DNA from: Providencia rettgeri
GTDB lineage: Bacteria; Pseudomonadota; Gammaproteobacteria; Enterobacterales; Enterobacteriaceae
Direction of reading: 5' to 3'
Length of the DNA: 64,000 bases
Assembly: GCF_023205015.1 (NCBI RefSeq)
Contig: NZ_CP096258.1
Span: forward strand, 3,348,001 to 3,412,000
The notes beneath the pieces are model-generated. The model searched no databases, was not told the DNA's origin, and saw only the letters and a program-made list of their open reading frames with translations. The first letter of the stretch is position 1. Every line of letters begins with the position of its first letter. Shown piece after piece: positions 18,585 through 27,046 of the stretch. Position numbers and translations under genes: made by a program.

Positions 18585-18671
18585 TCCATCTATTTAACTT
18601 TTACTGTCAGACATTGTAGCATTAGCCTCTTTTGCCAGTAAGCATATTACCGATACGCTAGCGGAGAGCTC

Positions 18672-19382
18672 ATGGAATTTAAACCTGCCTTACAACCAGC
18701 CACTTTAATTAAGCGTTACAAGCGCTTTTTGGCTGATGTCACTTTACCGAATGGTGAAGAAATGACAATTCACTGTGCAAACACAGGCGCTATGACAGGT
18801 TGTGCAACCCCGGGTGATACCATCTGGTATTCAACGTCTGATAATAAAAAACGCAAATACCCGTATAGCTGGGAGTTAACCCAAACAGCAAACGGTCATT
18901 TTATTTGCATTAATACCCTTCGTGCGAACCAATTAGTTGCGCAAGCCTTAACCGAAAAACACATTCCAGAATTATCCGAATACAGCGTAATAAAACCTGA
19001 AGTCAAATATGGCACAGAAAATAGCCGAATCGATTTCTATCTCATGCAAAATGGATTACCCGATTGCTTTATCGAAGTAAAATCAGTAACTTTACTCGAA
19101 AATAATCAAGGTTTTTTTCCTGACGCAGTGACACTTAGGGGCCAAAAACATTTAAGAGAACTAATGTATATTGCGAAAGAAGGAAAAAGAGCCATACTAT
19201 TGTTTGTTGCTTTACACACAGGTATTCACGTAGCATCTGCTGCGGCACATATTGATAAACAATATGCGCTATTATTGGAGGAAGCGAGACAAAGTGGTGT
19301 TGAAGTGCTTTGTTATCAAGCTGATATAACTGTTCAACAAATGGTGTTAAGTAAGCAGATTCACTTTAACTCTATTAAATAA
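18672..19382 (+). CDS. sfsA: Sugar fermentation stimulation protein SfsA
   Basis: The 236 residues are close to E. coli SfsA (234), a DNA-binding protein first noted for improving maltose use in a crp background. The fold contains a PD-(D/E)xK-like nuclease core, here with SRIDFYL and CFIEVKSVTL as the likely acidic/lysine motif. Other family segments seen are RRYKRFLADV-like KRYKRFLADVTL and the HCANTGAMTGCATPG motif. The ATG follows GGAGAGCTC. It is upstream of dksA as in E. coli. The biochemical role remains unproven. Confidence 0.93.
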   Translation: MEFKPALQPATLIKRYKRFLADVTLPNGEEMTIHCANTGAMTGCATPGDTIWYSTSDNKKRKYPYSWELTQTANGHFICINTLRANQLVAQALTEKHIPELSEYSVIKPEVKYGTENSRIDFYLMQNGLPDCFIEVKSVTLLENNQGFFPDAVTLRGQKHLRELMYIAKEGKRAILLFVALHTGIHVASAAAHIDKQYALLLEEARQSGVEVLCYQADITVQQMVLSKQIHFNSIK

Positions 19383-19577
19383 AGTTTTTTTAACCGATTT
19401 TTATACGAGGCCGCAGAGTTCTGGGCGCTAAAAAGGGAATAAACACGCTCGCCCTCACAGCATTACAAAACTCATTGCAGGAACGATTGCCAAGAGAGCA
19501 GTCTTCTGCTATTTATAGCGACCTTAATTTTTCCCCCTTGGGGTTTTTGTAAAATTTGCGTGTGTAGGAGAAGCATT

Positions 19578-20033
19578 ATGCAAGAAGGGCAAAAACGTAA
19601 GACATCGTCCTTAAGCATTCTCGCCATTGCTGGGGTTGAACCCTATCATGAAAAAGCTGGCGAAGAGTACATGAACGAGGCCCAGTTGGCGCATTTTAAG
19701 CTCATTCTCGAAGCATGGCGCAATCAACTCAGAGATGAAGTGGACCGGACTGTTACTCATATGCAAGATGAGGCAGCTAACTTTCCAGACCCCGTTGATA
19801 GAGCCGCTCAGGAAGAAGAATTCAGCCTTGAATTACGTAACCGGGACCGTGAACGTAAACTGATTAAGAAAATCGAAAAAACGCTGAAAAAAGTTGAAGA
19901 TGACGACTTTGGCTATTGTGAATCATGTGGTGTAGAAATTGGTATCCGTCGTTTGGAAGCCCGTCCTACCGCTGATTTATGTATCGACTGTAAAACATTA
20001 GCTGAAATTCGCGAAAAGCAAATGGCTGGCTAG
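19578..20033 (+). CDS. dksA: RNA polymerase-binding transcription factor DksA
   Basis: Binds in the RNA polymerase secondary channel and, with ppGpp, represses rRNA promoters and activates amino-acid promoters. It has 151 residues, identical to the E. coli length, from the ATG at 19578 (TAGGAG ribosome-binding site). The coiled-coil tip DPVDRA carries the two essential Asp residues. The C-terminal zinc finger has CESC and CIDC. A weak CCCC/GGGG hairpin with T-run lies just upstream (about 19532-19552). The gene cooperates with relA elsewhere in this window. The gluQRS gene that follows dksA in E. coli is missing. Confidence 0.98.
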   Translation: MQEGQKRKTSSLSILAIAGVEPYHEKAGEEYMNEAQLAHFKLILEAWRNQLRDEVDRTVTHMQDEAANFPDPVDRAAQEEEFSLELRNRDRERKLIKKIEKTLKKVEDDDFGYCESCGVEIGIRRLEARPTADLCIDCKTLAEIREKQMAG

Positions 20034-20506
20034 TGTCTATATGGAGTCCTGAACGGCGCATATTACTGCGCCGTTACAAGGGAACTCTACATTTTATTGT
20101 GTTCAGCTCAAAGCTTATTCCTTGCGTTAGCTATCACGTCACTCCATCCTCCCCCGCACCTTTCTACTCATTAATTGGCGATAACGTCCTATCGTGCTCT
20201 TTTAAATAAGATAAACATTTACTTTCACGTAAATTTTTACGGAAATAGATTAGGTTATTTTTTAACCCTATAGTTTGAAGTTGAATAATCCTCTAACAAC
20301 AAAAAAGCGCTTAAAATAAGGCTTCTAACCTTATACCCCTATAGCAAGAAAGCTTTTTACGCTATTATTTTGCGTAAATTTTATTGGTAACGTTTATAAT
20401 TAGAGACGACTTTTATTCGTTTAACCATTCTCAAAGAAACTTCTGTGAGCTATGATTAGCCGCTTATTTTGTTTAATGAATATTGGTAATGACATCGAGG
20501 TGTACT
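20034..20506. other. dksA-pcnB intergenic region (gluQRS absent)
   Basis: No gene is seen. A 9-bp stem AACGGCGCA / TGCGCCGTT (20052-20075) with a 6-nt loop starts 18 bp after dksA; it lacks a T-run, so it may be an mRNA-stabilising hairpin or a Rho-assisted terminator. A TATAAT (20395-20400) with a poor -35 TTGCGT at a 19-bp spacing is the best pcnB promoter candidate. In E. coli this interval holds gluQRS; no trace of its reading frame is visible. Confidence 0.45.
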
Positions 20507-20509
20507 ATT
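20497..20509 (+). promoter_or_regulatory. pcnB ribosome-binding site and AUU start codon
   Basis: GAGG (20497-20500) is followed six bases later by ATT (20507-20509), exactly where the conserved PcnB N-terminus (I)FNRVANFCR begins. E. coli pcnB is known to start at AUU. The in-frame ATG at 20489 and TTG at 20483 lie upstream but have no Shine-Dalgarno at suitable spacing and would add six to eight residues not seen in the family. Confidence 0.8.
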
Positions 20510-22108
20510 TTTAACCGAGTAGCAAATTTCTGCCGTAACATTTTATCTCGCAATACAGCCGCATCCCCTGAAGATGTAGTAGAACATCGTGATCCTTCGC
20601 GAGATAGTCAGGCAGCCGGTAAAAGGCCAGTCACTCATTCTGCTCATGCGCAAACCGCACCTAAAGAGCGGAACACAGCTCAGCCCCATAAAACAACCCC
20701 TATTAGAAAAACGGTTCGTCAATCTCAACGTGCCGATTCAACACCTGAGAAGCGCCCTACAATGACAACCGTAAACGAAGAAAACATTACTGTTATCCCG
20801 CGTTCCGAACACCCTATTTCGCGCAGTGATATTAGTGACAATGCGTTAAAAGTGCTGTACCGCTTAAACAAGAGTGGCTTTGAAGCCTATTTAGTGGGTG
20901 GAGGTGTGCGTGATTTGCTTTTAGGCCAAAAACCTAAAGACTTCGATATTACGACGAACGCCACACCTGAGCAGATCCGCAAATTATTTCGCAATTGCCG
21001 ACTCGTTGGTCGTCGTTTTCGTCTAGCACATATTATGTTTGGCCCCGAAATTATTGAAGTTGCAACTTTCCGTGGCCACCATGACCAAAATGCCTCAGAT
21101 GACAAAAACTTATCTGCACAAGCACAAAACGGCATGTTGTTACGTGATAACATCTTTGGTTCCATTGAGGAAGATGCGATCCGCCGGGACTTCACCGTTA
21201 ACAGCCTCTATTACAATATCGAAGACTTCACATTACGTGATTACGTTAATGGTTTAAATGACTTAAAAGCTGGCGTTATTCGTCTAATTGGTGACCCAGA
21301 AACACGCTATCGTGAAGACCCAGTCAGAATGCTACGAGCGGTACGTTTCGCCTGCAAATTAAATATGAACATCGAACCAAAAACTGCAGAGCCAATTTAC
21401 CAACTTGCTCATTTATTGAGAGAAATTCCATCTGCTCGGTTATTTGAAGAGTCACTCAAATTACTACAAGCAGGCCAAGGTTACGATACCTATAAAATGC
21501 TCAAAAAATATGGTTTGTTTGAGCAGCTTTTCCCTGTTGTCGCAAGCCGCTTTACGGATAACAGTGATTCGCCAATGGAAAAAATCATTGAGCAAGTCCT
21601 TAAAAATACTGATTTCCGATTAAAAAATGATAAGCGTGTTAACCCTGCTTTTTTATTTGCGGCTATGTTATGGTACCCAGTGACAGAGCATGCTGAAAAG
21701 CTCTCTCAAGAAGGCGGGCTAGCCTATTATGATGCCTTTGCCCTTGCGATGAATGATATTTTAGACGAACAGTGCCGTTCGATTGCGATCCCCAAACGCA
21801 TTACAACCACGATGCGCGATATTTGGTTGCTGCAGTTACGTTTACCTCGTCGCCAAGGTCGTCGTGCCAATAAATTAATGGAGCACCCGAAATTCCGTGC
21901 CGCGTTTGATTTATTAGAATTAAGGGCCAATGTTGAGCACCGAAACGAACTACAAGAGTTAGCATTATGGTGGGCTGATTTTCAACAGGCAAATAATACT
22001 AAACAGCGTGAAATGATTTCGGAATTAGGCAATGCACCCACTCGCCGTCGCCACCGCCCACGTTCATCACAAGGTGGAACAGGTGCGCGTCGGTCAAATA
22101 AGTCATAA
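20507..22108 (+). CDS. pcnB: Poly(A) polymerase I
   Basis: Adds 3' poly(A) tails to RNAs, marking them for decay; it controls ColE1 plasmid copy number through RNA I. It has 533 residues when started at the AUU codon. The first ~95 residues are a variable basic/proline-rich extension longer than in E. coli. The class II nucleotidyltransferase core follows: LVGGGVRDLLLGQKPKDFDI with the catalytic DFD, and RKLFRNCRLVGRRFRLAHI. The C-terminus is Arg-rich (RRRHRPRSSQGG). folK follows 17 bp later, probably co-transcribed. The rare start codon should keep synthesis low. Confidence 0.95.
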   Translation: MFNRVANFCRNILSRNTAASPEDVVEHRDPSRDSQAAGKRPVTHSAHAQTAPKERNTAQPHKTTPIRKTVRQSQRADSTPEKRPTMTTVNEENITVIPRSEHPISRSDISDNALKVLYRLNKSGFEAYLVGGGVRDLLLGQKPKDFDITTNATPEQIRKLFRNCRLVGRRFRLAHIMFGPEIIEVATFRGHHDQNASDDKNLSAQAQNGMLLRDNIFGSIEEDAIRRDFTVNSLYYNIEDFTLRDYVNGLNDLKAGVIRLIGDPETRYREDPVRMLRAVRFACKLNMNIEPKTAEPIYQLAHLLREIPSARLFEESLKLLQAGQGYDTYKMLKKYGLFEQLFPVVASRFTDNSDSPMEKIIEQVLKNTDFRLKNDKRVNPAFLFAAMLWYPVTEHAEKLSQEGGLAYYDAFALAMNDILDEQCRSIAIPKRITTTMRDIWLLQLRLPRRQGRRANKLMEHPKFRAAFDLLELRANVEHRNELQELALWWADFQQANNTKQREMISELGNAPTRRRHRPRSSQGGTGARRSNKS

Positions 22109-22125
22109 TAGATAGAGAGAATACA

Positions 22126-22617
22126 ATGGAACACGTCTATATTGCAGTAGGAAGTAACCTTGGTGAGCCGCTACTACAGGCACAGCAAGCTATTGCAGCA
22201 TTAGATGCTATTCCCAATAGTCGTGTTGTTTCTACCTCTTCTGTTTATCGAACCAAGCCACTAGGCCCGCAAAATCAGCCAGATTTTCTGAATCTGGCTG
22301 TACTACTCGAAACGAGTCTTGAGCCCGAAGTACTTCTCAACCACACTCAAAAAATAGAACTTGAGCTTGGTCGTGTACGTAAAGAAGAACGTTGGGGCCC
22401 ACGAACACTTGACCTTGATATCATGCTTTTTGGTAACCGTATTATCAATACTGAACGGTTAACCGTTCCACATTATGGGCTAAAAGAGCGCGAGTTTATG
22501 TTGTATCCGCTTAATGAAATCGCTCCTTCTCTTGTTTTTCCTGATGGCGAAAAGCTTTCAGAAAGACTCAAACAAGTCCCTCGAAATGGCCTAACATTTT
22601 GGGATATTCCAGCCTAA
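22126..22617 (+). CDS. folK: 2-amino-4-hydroxy-6-hydroxymethyldihydropteridine pyrophosphokinase
   Basis: Transfers pyrophosphate from ATP to 6-hydroxymethyl-7,8-dihydropterin in folate synthesis. The 163 residues are close to the E. coli length of about 159. Signatures: VGSNLGEPLLQAQQAI at the N-terminus and RWGPRTLDLDIMLFG with the magnesium-binding DLD. The ATG at 22126 follows GAGAGAA. It sits between pcnB and panB, the normal enterobacterial order; with panBC it forms a cofactor-synthesis cluster. Confidence 0.97.
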   Translation: MEHVYIAVGSNLGEPLLQAQQAIAALDAIPNSRVVSTSSVYRTKPLGPQNQPDFLNLAVLLETSLEPEVLLNHTQKIELELGRVRKEERWGPRTLDLDIMLFGNRIINTERLTVPHYGLKEREFMLYPLNEIAPSLVFPDGEKLSERLKQVPRNGLTFWDIPA

Positions 22618-22675
22618 AATGTTCAACCTCTTATGAGGTATGGTCGCAGGGAGATCATTTCCGGAGGTTATTATA

Positions 22676-23467
22676 ATGAAACCAATTTCTCTGGCTGATT
22701 TATGTCAGTTTAAAAAAGACAAACACAAATTTGCAACGATGACTGCCTATGACGCAAGCTTTGCTCAATTATTTTATGAGCAAGGTATCCAAGTGATGCT
22801 CGTTGGAGACTCACTGGGAATGACGATCCAAGGTGAATCATCGACTTTACCAGTTACTGTCGAGCAAATTGCTTACCACACCCGATGCGTTCGCAAAGGC
22901 GCCCCCAATGCCTTCATTATCGCAGATATGCCATTTATGAGTTACGCCACCCCAGAACAAGCTTGTGCTAATGCAGCAATCTTAATGCAAGCAGGTGCAA
23001 ACATGGTGAAAATTGAGGGTGGCAGCTGGCTATGTGATACTGTAAGAATGTTAGGAGAACGCTCTGTTCCTGTGTGTGGTCATCTCGGTTTAACACCACA
23101 AGCCGTCAACGTCCTAGGTGGTTATAAGGTCCAAGGTCGTGATGAGGTGACAGCAAATCAGTTACTCAAGGATGCGATTGCATTAGAAAATGCAGGTATC
23201 CAATTGTTGGTTCTCGAATGTGTTCCAACCGCCTTAGCAAGTCATGTTTCGGAAGAGCTACTTCTACCGGTAATTGGTATTGGTGCAGGAAATGGAACTG
23301 ATGGACAAATCCTTGTTATGCATGATGCACTGGGTATTACAGCGCGAGCGCCTAAATTCGCTAAAAACTTTTTAGCTCAAGCAGGCAACCTTCATGATGC
23401 TATTCGTATGTATATCCAAGAAGTGGAAGATGGCATTTACCCAAGTGAAGCCCACTCTTTTTCTTAA
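22676..23467 (+). CDS. panB: 3-methyl-2-oxobutanoate hydroxymethyltransferase
   Basis: Makes ketopantoate from 2-oxoisovalerate and methylene-tetrahydrofolate, the first pantothenate step. It has 263 residues (E. coli 264). The ATG at 22676 has a strong CCGGAGG ribosome-binding site; an upstream in-frame start at 22640 is unlikely. Seen: MTAYDASFAQLF, the metal-binding Asp in LVGDSLGM, ADMPFMSY, MVKIEGG, and GHLGLTPQ. panC follows with a 30-bp gap, so the two form an operon. Confidence 0.97.
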   Translation: MKPISLADLCQFKKDKHKFATMTAYDASFAQLFYEQGIQVMLVGDSLGMTIQGESSTLPVTVEQIAYHTRCVRKGAPNAFIIADMPFMSYATPEQACANAAILMQAGANMVKIEGGSWLCDTVRMLGERSVPVCGHLGLTPQAVNVLGGYKVQGRDEVTANQLLKDAIALENAGIQLLVLECVPTALASHVSEELLLPVIGIGAGNGTDGQILVMHDALGITARAPKFAKNFLAQAGNLHDAIRMYIQEVEDGIYPSEAHSFS

Positions 23468-23497
23468 TTGATATCAGAAACTATAAGGAACACACGT

Positions 23498-24361
23498 ATG
23501 CTTATCGTTGAAACGGCACTTATTTTACGCCGTGAAATCCGTCGCTGGAAACAAGAAGGCAAACGTATTGCACTTGTCCCAACAATGGGTAATTTACACG
23601 ATGGTCACTTAACGCTCATTGACCAAGCAAAAAAACAGGCTGATATTGTCATTGCCAGTATTTTCGTCAACCCGATGCAATTTGATAGGCAATCTGATTT
23701 AGCCAATTACCCTCGGACGTTGCAACAGGATTGCGAAAAATTAAAGCGCCGTGACATCAACTTAATTTTTGCCCCTTCCCCACAAGAGTTTTACCCTGAA
23801 GGGATGGAAAAGCAGACTTTTGTTGACGTTCCTGAATTATCGACCATGTTAGAAGGCGCAAGCCGCCCCGGTCATTTCAGAGGTGTCGCAACGGTTATCA
23901 CTAAGCTGTTCAACTTAGTTCAGCCAGATATTGCCTTGTTTGGTGAAAAAGATTACCAACAATTGCAATTAATTCGCAAATTAGTTTCTGACTTATCATT
24001 TGATACTCAAATTGTTAGTGTCCCAACGGTTAGAGCCAAAAATGGCCTAGCACTGAGTTCACGCAACAATAATTTATCAGCGGAAGAGCTAAAAACAGCG
24101 CCTAAACTGTTTCAAATTATGCAACAAGCGGGTGAAAAATTAGTCGCTGAGCCTAACGCATCTGAAGTTATTATCGAAGAGATGAATAATAGCTTACGTG
24201 AGGCCGGTTTTACCCCTGATGAGCTATTTATTCGTGATGCAGATACATTATTACCACTTGGTGAGTCCAGTAAACGTGCGGTTATTTTAATGGCTGCATG
24301 GTTAGGTCAAACGCGTCTTATTGATAATTTACAAGTTGACCTGCAACGCGATATTGCATAA
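23498..24361 (+). CDS. panC: Pantothenate synthetase
   Basis: ATP-dependent condensation of pantoate with beta-alanine to give pantothenate. It has 287 residues. The nucleotide-binding HIGH-like motif is PTMGNLHDGHL, followed by IFVNPMQF, the FGEKDYQQLQLIRK loop and the KMSKS-like RAKNGLALSSRN. The ATG at 23498 has TAAGGAA upstream and matches the E. coli start (MLIIETLPLLR); the frame's earlier TTG at 23468 is rejected. It is followed by about 90 bp of AT-rich DNA, an ERIC element and then panD, which supplies beta-alanine. Confidence 0.97.
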   Translation: MLIVETALILRREIRRWKQEGKRIALVPTMGNLHDGHLTLIDQAKKQADIVIASIFVNPMQFDRQSDLANYPRTLQQDCEKLKRRDINLIFAPSPQEFYPEGMEKQTFVDVPELSTMLEGASRPGHFRGVATVITKLFNLVQPDIALFGEKDYQQLQLIRKLVSDLSFDTQIVSVPTVRAKNGLALSSRNNNLSAEELKTAPKLFQIMQQAGEKLVAEPNASEVIIEEMNNSLREAGFTPDELFIRDADTLLPLGESSKRAVILMAAWLGQTRLIDNLQVDLQRDIA

Positions 24362-24450
24362 AAATAAATCAATTATAAAAATGAAATAACACACTGCAAT
24401 TACAGTGTTTATAGCGTTAATTCAATGTCTGTGTTCCGAATGGCTTTTAT

Positions 24451-24570
24451 TTTTCAAACTCATTTGGTTCACAGCTAGGCGGTAAGTAAGCGAGTCCTTA
24501 GGAGCACATAAGTATGTGACTAGGGCGAGTGAGCACCACCAACAACGCTGTGAGCCAAATGAGGAAGAAA
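24451..24570 (+). repeat. ERIC (IRU) element in the panD leader
   Basis: A full-length copy: left arm TTTTCAAACTCATTTGGTTC with ACAGCTAGGCGG, core CTTAGGAGCACATAAGTATG (two bases shorter than other copies), GTGACTAGG, CACCAACAACGCTGTGAGCC and right end AAATGAGGAAGAAAA. The arms CATTTGGTTCACAGC and GCTGTGAGCCAAATG pair over about 15 positions. The right end runs into the panD Shine-Dalgarno. Confidence 0.9.
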
Positions 24571-24573
24571 AAA

Positions 24574-24954
24574 ATGTTAAGAAGAATGTTACAAGGCAAA
24601 CTCCATCGCGTCACGGTTACACAAGCAGACCTACACTATGAAGGCTCATGTGCGATAGATCAGGACTTCATGGATGCCGCGGGGATCCTTGAATACGAAG
24701 CCATTGATATTTACAACGTTGATAACGGTGAACGTTTTTCAACTTATGCTATTTCAGGCGAACGTGGCTCAAAAATTATCTCGGTTAATGGTGCTGCTGC
24801 ACGCCGAGCTGCAGTTGGTGATAAACTGATTATTTGCTCTTATGTGCAAATAGAAGATGAAGATGCTCGTTTACATAAGCCAAAAGTAGCTTACTTTGAT
24901 GAAAACAATAAAATGAGTCGCCTAGCAAAAGCGGTTCCTGTCCAAGTGGCTTAA
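24574..24954 (+). CDS. panD: Aspartate 1-decarboxylase
   Basis: Pyruvoyl enzyme that makes beta-alanine from aspartate for pantothenate. It has 126 residues, the family length, from the ATG at 24574. The self-cleavage site is Gly24-Ser25 (DLHYEGSC), which generates the pyruvoyl group. NGAAARRAAVGD and YFDENNKMSRLAKAVPVQVA match the C-terminal half. An in-frame start at 24529 lies inside the ERIC and adds non-homologous residues, so it is rejected. The ribosome-binding site GAGGAAG is at the ERIC right end. The strong terminator 25013-25058 follows. Confidence 0.96.
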   Translation: MLRRMLQGKLHRVTVTQADLHYEGSCAIDQDFMDAAGILEYEAIDIYNVDNGERFSTYAISGERGSKIISVNGAAARRAAVGDKLIICSYVQIEDEDARLHKPKVAYFDENNKMSRLAKAVPVQVA

Positions 24955-25012
24955 TTTGGGGTTTTACTTACCCAATGAATTGATTAATAACACCATTTAT
25001 ACACATTTCAAT

Positions 25013-25058
25013 AAAAAACGGCTTTTGATTACATTCAGTATCAAAAGCCGTTTTTTTT
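25013..25058. terminator. Bidirectional terminator between panD and yadH
   Basis: A long stem AAAACGGCTTTTGAT / ATCAAAAGCCGTTTT with a 10-nt loop, an A-run on the left and T8 on the right. It would stop transcription from both panD (plus strand) and yadH (minus strand). Confidence 0.93.
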
Positions 25059-25080
25059 AACACAATTTCATCCCTAAAAT

Positions 25081-25851
25081 TTAGCTTCTGAGGCCTCGAC
25101 CCTGCTCAATTAGGAACCATGTTAATGCATAAAAAACGACTAAAAAAATCATTAAGACGCCTAATGTAATCGCGATAGAAACATCAGCTATTCCCAGAAA
25201 GCCATAACGAAAGCCGCTGATCATATACACAATTGGGTTCAGTTTAGAGACGGCTTGCCAAAACGGTGGTAGTAATGACAACGAATAAAACACACCGCCT
25301 AAATACGTTAATGGTGTTAATACAAAGGTAGGAACAATACTAATATCATCAAATGTCTTAGCGAAGATGGCATTTAATAAACCGGCAAGGGAAAACACAA
25401 TTGCGGTTAGCAATAAAGTTATTACCACCATTGCCCATGAATGCACTTGCAATGGAATAAAAAATAACGATACCAATGTAACGAGAAAGCCGACTAAAAT
25501 CCCTCTAGCAACACCACCACCAACAAAACCTGCGATAATAATATGCGTCGGAACAGGGGCAACGAGTAATTCTTCAATATTTTTCTGAAATTTAGAACCA
25601 AAGAAAGAAGAACAAACATTTGAATATGAATTAGTGATCACCGCCATCATGATCAGCCCGGGGACGATAAACTGCATATAATCCACACCGCCCATATCAC
25701 CAATTCTTGAACCAATTAAATTACCAAAAATCACAAAATACAACGACATTGTGATCACTGGTGGTAACAATGTTTGTATCCAAATACGGCCAAACCGCGT
25801 GACTTCTTTTATCCAAATAGTTTTTAATGCGACCCAATATAATGAGATCAT
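25081..25851 (-). CDS. yadH: ABC-2 type transporter permease YadH
   Basis: Inner-membrane permease with about six transmembrane helices and the ABC-2 fold (opens MISLYWVALKTIWIKEVTRFGRIWIQTLLPPVITMSLYFVIFG; closes with YALTWFLIEQGRGLRS). It has 256 residues, the E. coli length. The start overlaps the yadG stop by 4 bp, so the two are translationally coupled. Together they form a half-transporter pair; the substrate is not established. Confidence 0.94.
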   Translation of the reverse strand: MISLYWVALKTIWIKEVTRFGRIWIQTLLPPVITMSLYFVIFGNLIGSRIGDMGGVDYMQFIVPGLIMMAVITNSYSNVCSSFFGSKFQKNIEELLVAPVPTHIIIAGFVGGGVARGILVGFLVTLVSLFFIPLQVHSWAMVVITLLLTAIVFSLAGLLNAIFAKTFDDISIVPTFVLTPLTYLGGVFYSLSLLPPFWQAVSKLNPIVYMISGFRYGFLGIADVSIAITLGVLMIFLVVFYALTWFLIEQGRGLRS

Positions 25852-26789
25852 CTTGCAATCTCCTTCTCGGTTGCATTACTTTCTCTTTTGACTAAGTTAA
25901 CAAATAACTCTTCTAACCGGTTTGCTTTATTTCGCATACTTAAAATCTGAACACCTTGCTCACTGAATTGGCTAAAAACACTATTTAGACCTTGCTCTCT
26001 TTTGACATCTACCTCAAGTGTTGAGGTGTCTATCAAACGTGATTCATACCCTAATAATTGAGGGATCGGACTTTTTGGCATTAAATCAAAAATAAAGGTT
26101 TCTGATTCTAATTGGCTCAGTAATTGTTTCATACTGGTATTTTCAACTAATTCACCATGTTGAATAATGCCAATATTACGGCACAACATTTCAGCCTCTT
26201 CCAAATAGTGAGTGGTTAAAATGATTGTCGTTCCCTGAGCGTTAAGGTTCTTTAAGAATGTCCACATTGAACGACGAAGTTCAATATCAACACCTGCTGT
26301 TGGTTCATCCAAAATTAATAGCTTTGGTTGGTGCATCAACGCACGGGCTATCATTAAGCGGCGTTTCATACCACCGGACAAATTACGCGCCCGCTCATCA
26401 CGTTTTTCCCATAAATCAAGTTGGGTCAGGTACTGCTCCGCACGTTGAACAGCCACAGAGCGAGTAACACCATAATAACCGGCTTGGTTAAGAACAATTT
26501 GCAATACCGTTTCAAATGGGTTGAAATTAAACTCTTGAGGCACTAATCCAAGTTGCTGCTTTGCTTGTACAACTTGCTTTTCTAAATCATAACCAAATAC
26601 TTTTACAGAACCGCTCGTTTTGTTCACCAGTGAGCTAATGATCCCGATTGTGGTTGATTTACCCGCGCCATTTGGCCCCAACAATGCGTAAAAGTCACCG
26701 TCTTCAACGCTCAGGTCAATCCCTTTCAGGGCTTTCACACCACCTGGATAGGTTTTGGTTAACTGCGATAACTCAAGTGCATATGTCAT
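25848..26789 (-). CDS. yadG: ABC transporter ATP-binding protein YadG
   Basis: ATPase partner of YadH. It has 313 residues: Walker A GPNGAGKSTTIGI, Q-loop VPQEFNFNPFE, signature NLSGGMKRRLMIARAL, Walker B LLILDEPTAGVD and the H-loop TTHYLEEAE. The C-terminal ~90 residues are the extension typical of drug/antibiotic-type ABC-2 exporters. It is divergent from can as in E. coli; the exported compound is unknown. Confidence 0.95.
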   Translation of the reverse strand: MTYALELSQLTKTYPGGVKALKGIDLSVEDGDFYALLGPNGAGKSTTIGIISSLVNKTSGSVKVFGYDLEKQVVQAKQQLGLVPQEFNFNPFETVLQIVLNQAGYYGVTRSVAVQRAEQYLTQLDLWEKRDERARNLSGGMKRRLMIARALMHQPKLLILDEPTAGVDIELRRSMWTFLKNLNAQGTTIILTTHYLEEAEMLCRNIGIIQHGELVENTSMKQLLSQLESETFIFDLMPKSPIPQLLGYESRLIDTSTLEVDVKREQGLNSVFSQFSEQGVQILSMRNKANRLEELFVNLVKRESNATEKEIAR

Positions 26790-27046
26790 ATGTAAAAAAA
26801 ACCTTTATTCTTAGGACGATTTGAAGGCAATATATCACCATGATGCCACTTTTTTCTGCTCTATGTTATGCAGAAAAGAGATAATTAGTTTATACAATAT
26901 AATTCAATATGTTATGAATATAGGGTTGTCTTGACGAAAAGACAGGTTCATCATAAGGGTGTTGAAATTAGTATAACTAATTATTAATTAATCAATAAAT
27001 GTTGTATAAGATTTTATCGCAAAGTAACACAACTAGGCTATAAGTC

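Noticed and set aside
20052..20075. tRNA or small structured RNA after dksA
   Set aside because: It is a single 9-bp hairpin without cloverleaf arms or an anticodon loop.
20483..20506. TTG/ATG starts upstream of the pcnB AUU
   Set aside because: In frame, but without a suitable Shine-Dalgarno; the conserved sequence begins at the ATT, as in E. coli.
24529..24573. Extended N-terminus of PanD beginning in the ERIC
   Set aside because: The 15 extra residues are translated ERIC sequence with no family counterpart; the ATG at 24574 has the GAGGAAG site and puts Gly24-Ser25 in the right place.
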